Below, one piece after another: positions 32,830-44,141 of a stretch of 64,000 nt of DNA. Position numbers and translations under genes: made by a program. Each line of letters starts with the position of its first letter. The stretch's first letter is position 1. The notes under the pieces were generated by a model, which was given only the letters and a program-made list of their open reading frames with translations, was not told the origin of the DNA and ran no database searches. Location of the stretch: NCBI RefSeq assembly GCF_015711605.1, contig NZ_JABTEZ010000005.1:496001-560000 (forward strand). Reading direction: 5' to 3'. This stretch comes from Planomonospora sp. ID67723. GTDB taxonomy: Bacteria; Actinomycetota; Actinomycetes; Streptosporangiales; Streptosporangiaceae.

Positions 32830-34404
32830 ATGAGACTGACGATTCGACACCAGATCCTGGCCCTGGCGGCCGCAGGCTTTCTCCTTGTCACCGCGGCCGG
32901 CCTGATCGGCTACCGGGGCATCTCCCAACTGGAGGAGGCGCAGAGCGAGGCGCGTTCCGCGGCGACGGCGCTGAGAGCCATCGGCGCGGCGGACACCGCC
33001 CGGGTGGCCTTCCGCGGTGACGTCCTGAACGCGCTGACCACGCGTGACAGCGCCGAGCGGCAGGGCGTGCTCGACCTGCTCGGCGCGCACGTGTCGGAGC
33101 TGCGCGCCAACCTGGCCCACATCGTCGGGGTCCAGCCGGAGCTGGCCCCGCAGGTGAAGGACCTGGAGGACGCGGCCGACCAGATGATCGCGGCCGGGCA
33201 GCGGATGGTCACCCTGGCCAGCCGGGTGGTCAGCGACCCCGGGCAGCTCGGTGCGGCCAAGGCCCGGCCGGACTTCGAGAGCCACTACAAGAGGTTCGAC
33301 GAGACCCTTCCCAAGCTGGAGAAGGCGATCGCCGAGCAGGCCGAGGAGACCTCCGCGACGGCCGTGGGAATGGCCTCCGACGCCAAGAACCTCACCCTGG
33401 TCACGGCGGGACTGGCCGCGGTGCTGCTGGGCGGCGCCGCCGTCCTGCTCGCCCGGCGGGTCTCGCGCCGCATCGGCTCCTTCGTCACCGGCATGAGGGC
33501 CCTGGCGGACAAGGACCTGACCGTGCGGGCGGAGATCGGCGGCAACGACGAGCTCACCGAGCTCGGCAAGAGCCTCGACGAGGTCGTCGCCACGGTCCGC
33601 GACGCCATCGGCGAGATCGCCGAGAACGCCGCGGCCCTCATCTCCGCCTCCAGCAGGCTCTCGGACACCAGCCGGGACCTGGCGACGGGTGCGCAGACCG
33701 CGGCCGACCAGGCCAGCAACGCCTCGTCCAACGTGGACCAGGTCGCGCGGAGCGTCAGCTCGACCAACGAGGCGGCCCAGAGCCTGCAGACCTCCATCCG
33801 CGACATCAACGGCGCCGTCGCCGAGGCCGTGCAGGTGGCCGAGGAAGCGGTCGGCCTGGCCACGACCACCAACCGTACGATCGAGCGGCTTCGGGCCTCC
33901 AGCGGTGAGGTCAGCGCCGTGGTCAACATGATCACCTCGATCGCCCAGCAGACGAACCTGCTCGCGCTCAACGCGACCATCGAGGCGGCCAGGGCCGGTG
34001 AGCAGGGCAAGGGCTTCGCGGTCGTCGCGGGCGAGGTGAAGGACCTCTCCCAGGAGACCGCCTCCGCCACCGAGGACATCGAGAACAAGGTCGCGGCGAT
34101 GCAGGGGGACACCGAGAACGCGATCGAGGCGATCGGCCGGATCAGCGCGGTGATCAACCGCATCGACGAGATCCAGCGGTCCATCGTCTCGGCGATCGAG
34201 GTGCAGAGTCAGGCCACCCAGTCCATCGGCGCCGGTATCGACGTGGTCTCCCGCTCGTCGAGCGACATCACCAGCTCGATCCTGAACGTCGCCGAGGCGA
34301 CCCGTACCACCCACGACGGTGCCACCCACACCGAGACGGCGGCCACGGAGCTCGCGGGGCTGGCGCACAACCTCAACACGCTCGCCGAGCGGTTCCGGCG
34401 CTGA
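32830..34404 (+). CDS. methyl-accepting chemotaxis protein
   Basis: 524 residues. TM1 spans about 8-28 and a four-helix extracellular sensor about 30-185. TM2 is at about 188-210, then a HAMP domain, and a long cytoplasmic coiled-coil with the hairpin tip IAQQTNLLALNATIEAARAG then EQGKGFAVVAGEVKDLS. The tip is intact, so it should dock CheA and CheW. Chemoreceptors are uncommon in actinomycetes and suggest motile cells or spores (inference). It is divergent from a solute-binding lipoprotein that could present ligand to it. No che genes are in the window. Confidence 0.93.
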   Translation: MRLTIRHQILALAAAGFLLVTAAGLIGYRGISQLEEAQSEARSAATALRAIGAADTARVAFRGDVLNALTTRDSAERQGVLDLLGAHVSELRANLAHIVGVQPELAPQVKDLEDAADQMIAAGQRMVTLASRVVSDPGQLGAAKARPDFESHYKRFDETLPKLEKAIAEQAEETSATAVGMASDAKNLTLVTAGLAAVLLGGAAVLLARRVSRRIGSFVTGMRALADKDLTVRAEIGGNDELTELGKSLDEVVATVRDAIGEIAENAAALISASSRLSDTSRDLATGAQTAADQASNASSNVDQVARSVSSTNEAAQSLQTSIRDINGAVAEAVQVAEEAVGLATTTNRTIERLRASSGEVSAVVNMITSIAQQTNLLALNATIEAARAGEQGKGFAVVAGEVKDLSQETASATEDIENKVAAMQGDTENAIEAIGRISAVINRIDEIQRSIVSAIEVQSQATQSIGAGIDVVSRSSSDITSSILNVAEATRTTHDGATHTETAATELAGLAHNLNTLAERFRR

Positions 34405-34596
34405 CGGCCCGCGCCCGCCCTGTCCGTGACGAGCCGCTCCGGCGCGCTACGGATCACGGGGGCGGGCCGGACCGTTCTCGCAGGTGTAGCGGACGGCTCC
34501 GGCGCGGACCGGGTTCGGCCGGAGGCCGGCTGGGCGCCGATGGCGAGCCGGAGCCCGCGGCGACCGTCGCCTGGCCGTCCGCGAGGAGAACGAAGA

Positions 34597-35754
34597 TCAT
34601 GTGACCACGGGGATCCGGCCGTTCAGCGGGAGGGAGACCCGCACGCCGTACCCGCCGTCCGGGAGCGGGCCGGCCGACAGGCGGCCGTGGAACAGCGCGA
34701 CCCGCTCACGCATGCCGACCAGCCCGTGGCCGGGCCCGCCGGAGGCGGGGGCCCGGCCGTCGCGGGGTCCCTCGTCGACGATGTCCAGGCAGAGCATCCG
34801 GGAGCGGTAGGCGACCGTCACCTCGGATCTGGTGGGCCCCGCGTGCCGGAGCGTGTTGGTGAGCGCCTCCTGGACGATCCGGTAGGCCGACAGGTTCAGG
34901 CCCACCGGGAGCGGTACGGGGCTGCCCTCGATGGTCAGCCGCACGTCGAGGCCCGCCAGGCGCACCTGCTCCACCAGCTCGTCCAGCCTGGCCAGGCTGG
35001 GCTGCGGAGTGAGGCCGTCGTGCCCGGAACCGGTCCTGAGCAGCCCGACCATGAGGCGCAGCTCCTCCACCGCCTCGCGTCCGGTCTCCTCGACCACCTT
35101 CAGCGCCTCGCGCTCGGTGACCTGGTCGGGACGGAGCATCAGCCGTGTCGCGCCCGCCTGCATGACCATCACGCTGACGCTGTGCGCGACGACGTCGTGC
35201 AGTTCGCGGGCGATCCGGAACCGCTCCTCGGTCACCGCCTCCCGGGCGACCAGCTCTCCACGTTCCTGCGCCTGGAGGGCGATCTGCCGGTAGCGCCGTA
35301 CGGCCACGCCCGCGCCGCCCGCGATGGAGGTCATCACCATCAGGACGGCCACATCACCGACTGCCAGCTCCGGTGTGGCCAGCACCAGCAAGGCCAGGTC
35401 GAATCCGGCGGTGACCGCCAGTCCCGCGCGCACCCGCCGATCTTCCGGCGGGAACGCGCTCAGCAGCGTGAACAACAGGATGAGCTGGGTGTAGAGCTGC
35501 CACGCGGGCGAAATCTCGCCGAAGTACGCGATCGAGGCCGCGCTCGCCAGCGTGTAGACGGTCAGCACGGTGAACGGAGCCCGTTGCCGCACGAGCACCA
35601 GGGCCGCGGCGGCCACCACCGCTCCGATCCACCACCAGGAACGGCTCTGCCCGGAAACGAAATGGCGCCCGCCGAGTTCTTCGGCGACGCCGAACAACAG
35701 GACGGCCGCCGAGATCAGCCAGTCGACGAAGGTGGGAGGCGGGCGGTGGCTCAT
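34597..35754 (-). CDS. orphan sensor histidine kinase (HisKA_3 type)
   Basis: 385 residues. Four to five N-terminal membrane helices (about 10-150) lead to a coiled linker and the DHp helix RIARELHDVVAHSVSVMV with phospho-acceptor His186. A C-terminal HATPase domain follows (YRIVQEALTNTLRHA N-box, GHGLVGMRERV G-box). This is the actinobacterial NarL/DesK-like family, whose partner is normally a LuxR-type response regulator next door. None is present on either side, so the partner is elsewhere or lost. ATG 35754 begins the first membrane region. Confidence 0.9.
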   Translation of the reverse strand: MSHRPPPTFVDWLISAAVLLFGVAEELGGRHFVSGQSRSWWWIGAVVAAAALVLVRQRAPFTVLTVYTLASAASIAYFGEISPAWQLYTQLILLFTLLSAFPPEDRRVRAGLAVTAGFDLALLVLATPELAVGDVAVLMVMTSIAGGAGVAVRRYRQIALQAQERGELVAREAVTEERFRIARELHDVVAHSVSVMVMQAGATRLMLRPDQVTEREALKVVEETGREAVEELRLMVGLLRTGSGHDGLTPQPSLARLDELVEQVRLAGLDVRLTIEGSPVPLPVGLNLSAYRIVQEALTNTLRHAGPTRSEVTVAYRSRMLCLDIVDEGPRDGRAPASGGPGHGLVGMRERVALFHGRLSAGPLPDGGYGVRVSLPLNGRIPVVT

Positions 35755-35965
35755 GAGGCGAGGGTAAAGGGGACATACGGGCCGGGGGATCCCTCTCGAG
35801 GCGGATAAGTCTGCGGGCCGGAGGTCCTGTGGACCCCTGCTCGGAGCCGCCGGGCTCCGAGCAGGGGACGCGGGGTCCGTCTCAAGGCGGACAGCGGATC
35901 GGGACGTGCCGCGACGACGCGGGGCCCGGACACGCCTCCCGGCGGGCGGCGCGCCCGGGAGGCGG

Positions 35966-36946
35966 TCACTTCTCGACGAGGGACATGTCCGGGTAGCGGT
36001 CACCGCGTACGGCCCCGCTGGGCACGGCGGCCTCCAGCGCGGCGAGCACGTCGGCGCTCAGCCTGACATCGGCCGCCGCCGCGTTCTCCTCCAGATAACT
36101 CAGCCGCTTGGTGCCGGGGATGGGGACGACGTCCTCGCCCCGGGACAGCACCCAGGCCAGGGCGAGCTGGGCCGGGGTGCAGCCCGCCTCCTCGGCGATC
36201 TTGCGGACGTCCGCGACGAGCGCCTCGTTGCTCGCACCTCTCTCCCCGGTGAAGCGGGGGAGGTGCTTGCGGAAATCGTCGTCGGGCATCTCCTCGACCG
36301 GCGGGAGGGCCCCGCCGAGCAGACCCCGGCTGATCGGGGAGTAGGCCACCAGCGCCACGCCCAGCTCCCTGGCCGCCGGCAGGATCTCCTCCTCGATGCC
36401 CCGGGTGAACAGGGAGTACTCGCTCTGCAGCGCGGCGATCGGGTGGACGGCGTGCGCCGCCCGCAGGGTCTGCGCGCTCACCTCCGACAGGCCCAGGTGG
36501 CCGACCTTGCCCGCGGCGACCAGCTCGGCCATCGCCCCGACGGTCTCCTCGATCGGCACCCGCGTGTCGCGCCGGTGCATGTAGTACAGGTCGATGTGGT
36601 CCACGCCGAGCCTGCGCAGCGAGGCGTCGCATGCCTTCCTGACGTACTCGGGGCTGCCGTCGATGCCGCGCACGGCCGGGTCGTCGCTCCGGACGACGCC
36701 GAACTTGGTCGCCAGCACCACCCGGTCCCTGCGGTCGGCGACCGCCCGTCCGACCAGCTCCTCGTTGTGGCCCCTGCCGTACATGTCGGCGGTGTCCAGG
36801 AAACCCATCCCGAGCTCGATCGCCCGGTGGATCACCTTGACCGACTCGGCCTCGTCGGCCGGGCCGTAGAACTCCGACATGCCCATGCAGCCGAGTCCGA
36901 GGGCGGAGACCCCGGGGCCGTCGTTGCCGAGACGCCGCTTGTTCAT
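35966..36946 (-). CDS. aldo/keto reductase
   Basis: 326 residues, TIM barrel of the AKR family. Catalytic tetrad residues are visible in FLDTADMYG (Asp, Tyr), LATKFG (Lys) and YYMHRRD (His). [14 protein letters not shown] binds the NADPH phosphate. It reduces aldehydes or ketones; substrate unknown. ATG 36946 overlaps the MerR stop codon by four bases, so the two form one operon under MerR control. Confidence 0.92.
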   Translation of the reverse strand: MNKRRLGNDGPGVSALGLGCMGMSEFYGPADEAESVKVIHRAIELGMGFLDTADMYGRGHNEELVGRAVADRRDRVVLATKFGVVRSDDPAVRGIDGSPEYVRKACDASLRRLGVDHIDLYYMHRRDTRVPIEETVGAMAELVAAGKVGHLGLSEVSAQTLRAAHAVHPIAALQSEYSLFTRGIEEEILPAARELGVALVAYSPISRGLLGGALPPVEEMPDDDFRKHLPRFTGERGASNEALVADVRKIAEEAGCTPAQLALAWVLSRGEDVVPIPGTKRLSYLEENAAAADVRLSADVLAALEAAVPSGAVRGDRYPDMSLVEK

Positions 36947-37305
36947 GAGTTCTCCAGCGCGTGATAGAAATTGATCTTGTAGTCGAGGATCGAGACGTCC
37001 TCGCTGAGCTGAGCGATCTTCTCCAGGACCCGCTCCCGATGGGCTTCGAGCATGTGCCGCCGCTCGGTCGCGGTCGCCGGGCCCTGACGGCGCAGCTCCG
37101 CGTAGCGGCACATCTCGGCGATCGGCATCCCGGTCGTGCGCAGCTTGGTGAGGAAGTCCAGCCATTCGAGATCCGGCTGGGTGTAGCTGCGGCGTCCGCC
37201 GGTGTCGCGGCCGACCTCGTGGATGAGCCCGATCTGCTCGTAGTAGCGCAGGGTGTGCGTGCTCAGCCCCGATATGCGCGAGGCCTCCTGAATGGTGATC
37301 CCCAT
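36943..37305 (-). CDS. MerR family regulator of the aldo/keto reductase
   Basis: 120 residues from ATG 37305; GTG 37314 would add three. The winged helix [20 protein letters not shown] then EQIGLIHE is followed by a dimerisation helix (about 75-110). There are no Cys in the tail, so it is not a metal sensor of the thiolate type; drug or carbonyl stress sensing is possible. The promoter at 37313-37343 places the transcript start at or next to the ATG, so the message may be leaderless. Operon with the reductase. Confidence 0.88.
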   Translation of the reverse strand: MGITIQEASRISGLSTHTLRYYEQIGLIHEVGRDTGGRRSYTQPDLEWLDFLTKLRTTGMPIAEMCRYAELRRQGPATATERRHMLEAHRERVLEKIAQLSEDVSILDYKINFYHALENS

Positions 37306-37312
37306 GGGCACC

Positions 37313-37343
37313 ACCCTGCATCTTCGAGTGCACTTTAAGTCAA
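37313..37343 (-). promoter_or_regulatory. MerR-type promoter of the AKR operon
   Basis: On the minus strand TTGACT (37338-37343) and CAGGGT (37313-37318) flank a 19-base spacer. The dyad at 37323-37338 (TTAAAGTGCACTCGAA, core AGTGCACT) fills the spacer, the signature of MerR regulation. Confidence 0.7.
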
Positions 37344-37599
37344 GCGGGGCTCCCCTTCCCCGGCGCTCCGGGCGGGGAAGCGGCGTGCGCCCTCCCCGGC
37401 AGGCCGGCCCCGACGGGACCGACCCTGATGGGGCAGGGCCCTACCCCCGGCGTTCTTCGCGCAGCTCACCGGCCTGGTACGGCGGGCGTCCCCCTGAAGA
37501 GTCCCTCACCCCGCCCCGGGGTCCCTCCGGGATCACTCAGGGATGGTTCGGGATCATTTCGGATACTCCGTGACCTGGTCTGTCGCGATGGTTGGAGGC

Positions 37600-38268
37600 A
37601 TGGAGAGCAAGGCGTTTTCGGGAGCAGGAATGGTCCTCGGCGGTTATGCGGCGATCGGCGCCGGGGCCGCGTCCATGCTCGGGCTGCACGTGGCCACGGG
37701 CCTCGATCCCGCGCACACGCTGATCAGCGAGTACGCGTTCGAGCCGGACGGCTGGCTGCTGCCCGCCTCCCTCACCTTCTTCGCCCTCGGCGCGACGGTT
37801 TTCGCGGTCCTGCTGGCCCGCCGCGGCGAGGACCGCAAGGCTGCGCTGCTGGTGGGGATCTGGGGCCTGTGCATGCTGCTGGTCGGCGCCTTCCCCACCG
37901 ACAGGCCGGGGGTGCCGCTGTCGATGTCTGGTGGCATCCACCGCTATGCCGCGTTCGCAGCTTTCCTGGCGATGCCGATCGCCGGTCTGATCCTGGCCCG
38001 GCGGCACGGAGGCCGGCCGTACAGCAGGGCGGTGAAAGGACTGAGCCTCGCCTCGCTGGGCGTGCTGGTGCTGGTGGTGATCCCGTACGTGGTGCGGATG
38101 TTCGGCGTCGAGCTGAGCAACGACGACATCCCGGCGGGGATGATCCAGCGCCTGGTCGTCCTGTCCGAGGTGGCGGTGCTGGTGGCGCTCGGCCTGGCGC
38201 TGGGGACGCGGCCCGGCCGCGACCGGGGGCCGGAGCGTTCCGCACGGCGTGGCGCCGGGCGGTCGTCA
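37600..38268 (+). CDS. DUF998 membrane protein, 3' end unclear
   Basis: About 210 residues of DUF998: six membrane helices, with GLHVATGLDPAHTLISEYAF, GAFPTDRPGVPLSMSGGIHR and the conserved GIHRYAA region. Family members are small integral membrane proteins of unknown function. The frame has no stop codon at the expected length (about 38225-38270) and stays open to 39099, antisense to the nucleoside hydrolase; the listed end is only where homology should stop. A single-base change near the 3' end is the simplest explanation. ATG 37600 starts the family sequence, although a Met at 37588 is also possible. Confidence 0.7.
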
Positions 38269-39273
38269 GCCCAGGCGGAGGGCGAGGCGGCGGTAGGCGT
38301 TCAGGGTCAGCTCCCAGAAGCGTTCGACGTCGAGGGCGGTGGCGACCAGGGCGTTGGCCGGGCCGGCGGGCCGCAGGACGGTGACCGTCGTCCCGGGAAG
38401 CGGGCGCCCGGCCGCCGCGCCGGCGCCGGTGACGTGCGTGCCTTCGGCGCTGCCCGACCCGCCGGAGGAACCGGAGGTCTCCACGGTGACCGCGGCGGGC
38501 GCGAACGCCGCCACCTCCGGGTTGATCACGCAGGCGATCGCGCAGGCGTCGTAGACCGCCGGGCCCTCGTCCCCTCCGGCTCTGCCGGGGAACTCCGCGC
38601 ACGGGGCGAGCAGCTCGCGGCCGAGCCGTCCCATCGCCCGCATCTCCGCCACCACCGCGCGCCCGGCCCGGGCGCGCCCGGCGACGTCGACGCCGAGCGC
38701 GGTCACCGCCCGGCCCGCCCCGAACACGAGCGCGGCGGCCTCGGGGTCGGCGGCCAGGTTGAAATCGGGCGCCGGGGCGGGGCGGGTGTAGGAGCCGCCC
38801 AGGACGACCAGGTCGCGGACCTGGTCCACGAGGTCCGGCGCCGCGCGCACGGCCAGCGCGACGTTGGTGAGCGGGCCGAGCGCGACCAGGGTGACCTCGC
38901 CCGGATGAGCCCGTACGGCCTCGGTGATGAAACCGGCCGCATGGCCGTCCGCCGGGGGCGGGGACGGCTCGGGCAGCGTCACCGCGCCGAGGCCGGAGAC
39001 CCCGTGGGGGCCGCCCTCGCGCGCCAGGCGGTTCCCCGTCAGCGCGTGGGAGCTGCCCGGGACGACCGGCACCTCGCCGGTGCCCAGGAACGCGCGTAAC
39101 CGCAGCGCGTTGGCGGTGGTCCGCTCCAGGGCGGCGTTGCCCGCGACCGTGGTGATCCCGACGACCTCCAGCTCCGGGTCGCCGAACGCGAGCACCAGGG
39201 CCAGCGCGTCGTCGAGTCCCGGGTCGCAGTCGATGATCACTTTTCTGGCCGTCACGCGGAGCAGGTTACCCAT
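38266..39273 (-). CDS. inosine-uridine nucleoside hydrolase family protein
   Basis: 335 residues. KVIIDCDPGLDDALALVLA is the calcium-binding DxDxxxDD motif of the IUNH fold. GNAALERTTANALRL, LGPLTNVALA and YDACAIACVINPEV complete it. The enzyme hydrolyses the N-glycosidic bond of nucleosides, releasing base for salvage. The C-terminal loop (VETSGSSGGSGSAEGTH) is unusually Gly/Ser-rich. The start at ATG 39273 is arbitrary between in-frame options (GTG 39288). Convergent and overlapping with the DUF998 frame. Confidence 0.9.
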   Translation of the reverse strand: MGNLLRVTARKVIIDCDPGLDDALALVLAFGDPELEVVGITTVAGNAALERTTANALRLRAFLGTGEVPVVPGSSHALTGNRLAREGGPHGVSGLGAVTLPEPSPPPADGHAAGFITEAVRAHPGEVTLVALGPLTNVALAVRAAPDLVDQVRDLVVLGGSYTRPAPAPDFNLAADPEAAALVFGAGRAVTALGVDVAGRARAGRAVVAEMRAMGRLGRELLAPCAEFPGRAGGDEGPAVYDACAIACVINPEVAAFAPAAVTVETSGSSGGSGSAEGTHVTGAGAAAGRPLPGTTVTVLRPAGPANALVATALDVERFWELTLNAYRRLALRLG

Positions 39274-39337
39274 ATCAGCATTTGTCACCCGGCTGCCGTA
39301 CGCTCCCCGGAAACTCGATCAACGGAAGAGGCGAGAG

Positions 39338-40774
39338 ATGACGGCGCGGAGCACGTACCTGGAGCTGTCGGAGGACGGCGGCGGCTCGCACAAGTTCTAC
39401 GAGGTCGTGCTCGACGGGACGCAGGTGACGATCACCTATGGCCGGATCGGGGAGTCCGGGCAGACCAAGGCGTCCTCCTTCGCCACCGAGGAGAAGGCCA
39501 CGGCCGCCGCGGCCAAGAAGGTCAACGAGAAGATCCGCAAGGGCTACGCCACCGCCGTGCGGGGCGCGCGGCAGGCCCGGCCGGTCACCCGGCGCAGCGT
39601 GGTGAGCTCCCGCTCCACCGCAACCCAGGCCCCCGTGCTGTGGCGCTTCGCCAGCGGCGCGGCGGCGTTCGGCATCTTCGTGGACGCCGAGCGCTGCTGG
39701 GTGGGCAACCAGCGGGGCGACGTCTACACCGTCACCCACGACGGCACCGTCACCGGCCGCTTCCGGCTGCCCGACGGCGTCAAGTGCATCGTCGCCGACG
39801 ACTTCTGGATCTACGCAGGCGCCGACGACGGCAAGGTCTACGACCTCAGCGGCAAGGTGCCCCGGGTCGCCTACGAGATCGCCGAGGACGTCGACATCTA
39901 CTGGCTCGACATCCACGACGGCGTGCTCGGCGTGTCCGACCGGGCCGGTCGGATCACCACCATCGACCACGAGGACGAGTTCCAGTGGGCGCGCACGGGC
40001 CAGGGCGACTCTGCCTGGATGGTCCGCTGCGACGACGAGGCCGTCTACCACGGCCACTCCGCGGGAGTGGCCCGCTACGACGCCGCCGACGGAGCTCCCG
40101 TCTGGCAGGCCGGCGTCCAGGGCGCGGTGCTGTTCGGCTGGCAGGAGGCCGAGTCGGTCTACGCGGGCACCTCGCGCGGCACCGTGCACCGGCTGCGCAA
40201 GTCCGACGGCCGCGCGGAGGCGGTCTACCGCTGCGACGCCACCGTCTTCTCCTGCGCCACCGCTCCCGGCGGCCGTTACGTCTTCGCCGGGGACAACCAC
40301 TCCTCCATCTACTGCTTCGACGCCGACGGCACGCGCCTGTGGAAGCTCGCCACCGGCTGCGGCTCGGCCTTCTCCATGCAGTATCTCGACGACCGTCTCT
40401 ACATCGTCACCACCGACGGCACGCTGGCCTGCATCGACGCCACCGAGGCGGCGATCAGGGCGGCACAGGAGGGCACCGTTCCCGAGCCGGTGGACGTCAA
40501 GGCCGCCGCCGGCCTGGCCGCGGTGGAGCCGGCCGTGACGGTGGAGACCGTCTCACCGGAGGCGCAGGCGGACGGCGGCGTGGTGGTGGAGTGCTTCCAG
40601 GAGGGAGGACGGCTGCGGGTCCGGGTGGTCAGCGAGGGTTACGAGTCCGGCTGGAACGTGCAGTTCCCCAAGAACGTGCGCGAGGCGGGGGTCCGCTATC
40701 TCGTCGAGGGCATCCGCCCCTCGGGGCGCGGCGGGTTCTACCGGGCCTACGGCGACATCAGGCGTCTGCTCTGA
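39338..40774 (+). CDS. WGR domain fused to a beta-propeller
   Basis: 478 residues. Residues about 6-75 are a WGR domain (TYLELSEDGGGSHKFYEVVL, TITYGRIGESGQ, KVNEKIRKGY), a fold known from PARPs and MolR-type regulators where it contacts nucleic acid. Residues about 95-395 form PQQ/WD-like repeats (VYTVTHDGTV, VYDLSGKV, SVYAGTSRGTVHRL, SIYCFDADGTRLW). The C-terminal 75 residues form a separate basic domain (WNVQFPKNVREAGVRYLVEG). ATG 39338 has GGAAGAGG upstream. No catalytic motif; perhaps a scaffold in DNA damage or stress response (inference). Confidence 0.85.
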   Translation: MTARSTYLELSEDGGGSHKFYEVVLDGTQVTITYGRIGESGQTKASSFATEEKATAAAAKKVNEKIRKGYATAVRGARQARPVTRRSVVSSRSTATQAPVLWRFASGAAAFGIFVDAERCWVGNQRGDVYTVTHDGTVTGRFRLPDGVKCIVADDFWIYAGADDGKVYDLSGKVPRVAYEIAEDVDIYWLDIHDGVLGVSDRAGRITTIDHEDEFQWARTGQGDSAWMVRCDDEAVYHGHSAGVARYDAADGAPVWQAGVQGAVLFGWQEAESVYAGTSRGTVHRLRKSDGRAEAVYRCDATVFSCATAPGGRYVFAGDNHSSIYCFDADGTRLWKLATGCGSAFSMQYLDDRLYIVTTDGTLACIDATEAAIRAAQEGTVPEPVDVKAAAGLAAVEPAVTVETVSPEAQADGGVVVECFQEGGRLRVRVVSEGYESGWNVQFPKNVREAGVRYLVEGIRPSGRGGFYRAYGDIRRLL

Positions 40775-40848
40775 CCGCGGGGGAGGGCCCCGGCCGGGCC
40801 GTCGGTCCGGCCGCGCTCCCCTGACGCCGGGCCGCCCCGGCGCGGGCC

Positions 40849-41370
40849 TCAGGTGAACCCCGCCAGCTTGTAGAGGACGAGCGATCCCGCGACGGCCACG
40901 TTGAGGCTCGCCCCCGTGCCGATCATCGGGATCTCCACGGCCGCGTCGAGCAGGTCGAGGGCCTCCGGCGGGATGCCGCCGCGTTCGTGGCCGAGTACGG
41001 CCACCGTCGGGTGGCGGGCCATGGGCAGGTCGGCCAGGCGGACGGCCTCCTCCGCCAGTTCCACACCCAGGATGCGGTCACCTGCGGCCCTGCGCTCGGC
41101 GAGCCAGTTCAGGGGCTCGCGAACCCAGTGCACGCAGGCGGGCTTGCGGAGCGTGTTGCCGCGCCGGAGGGCTTCGGGGACCCACGGCAGGCGCGGTACG
41201 GCCATACACGCGCCGACCGCGTCGCAGGTCCGCAGCAGGGTGCCGAGGTTGACCCCGTGCATCGGCCAGAGCGGGGCGACGCAAAGGTGGCCGAGGCACC
41301 GGAGTGGACGGGGACGGCGGGTGGCTCGCAGGTCTTCACGGGTGCGCACCCGCACGGCGGGGGCGGTCAC
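40849..41370 (-). CDS. TrmH/SpoU family RNA methyltransferase
   Basis: About 173 residues from GTG 41370; the start is uncertain because the frame is open further and ATG 41445 is an alternative. The SPOUT knot is recognisable: LGTLLRTCDAVGACMAV (motif 1), TVAVLGHERGGIPPEALDLL (motif 2) and IPMIGTGASLNVAVAGSLVL (motif 3). The fold binds SAM and 2'-O-methylates rRNA or tRNA. Short for the family, lacking an extra N-terminal RNA-binding domain. Transcribed alone. Confidence 0.85.
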   Translation of the reverse strand: MTAPAVRVRTREDLRATRRPRPLRCLGHLCVAPLWPMHGVNLGTLLRTCDAVGACMAVPRLPWVPEALRRGNTLRKPACVHWVREPLNWLAERRAAGDRILGVELAEEAVRLADLPMARHPTVAVLGHERGGIPPEALDLLDAAVEIPMIGTGASLNVAVAGSLVLYKLAGFT

Positions 41371-41599
41371 GACCGGACGCGGACGGCCTCCGCGGGAAGA
41401 TGACAGATCATGCTGAGGGCGCTTCGGCGGTGCGCCCGGAACCATCGACGGGAATGCCTGCGCCCAGGATAGCCGTACGGCCTGCGCCCCACGAGAGGCA
41501 CAGGCCGTACGGCAGGTGGGCCCTACGGCACCGGGAAGCGCCACGGACCGCGGCCCGAGCCGCCGGGGACGGTGCTCCGGACCGCCGTGACCGGGGACT

Positions 41600-44020
<2,421 letters not shown>

Positions 44021-44141
44021 GATCTCTTCCCCTTGTGATGGACGCCCCAAAGCTATCGCGTGGAGAGGGGGCGCACGGGCCGATGCCGTCCGGCCTGTGG
44101 ACGACTCCGGCCCCGCGCTCGCCCTGTGGACGGTCCGGACG

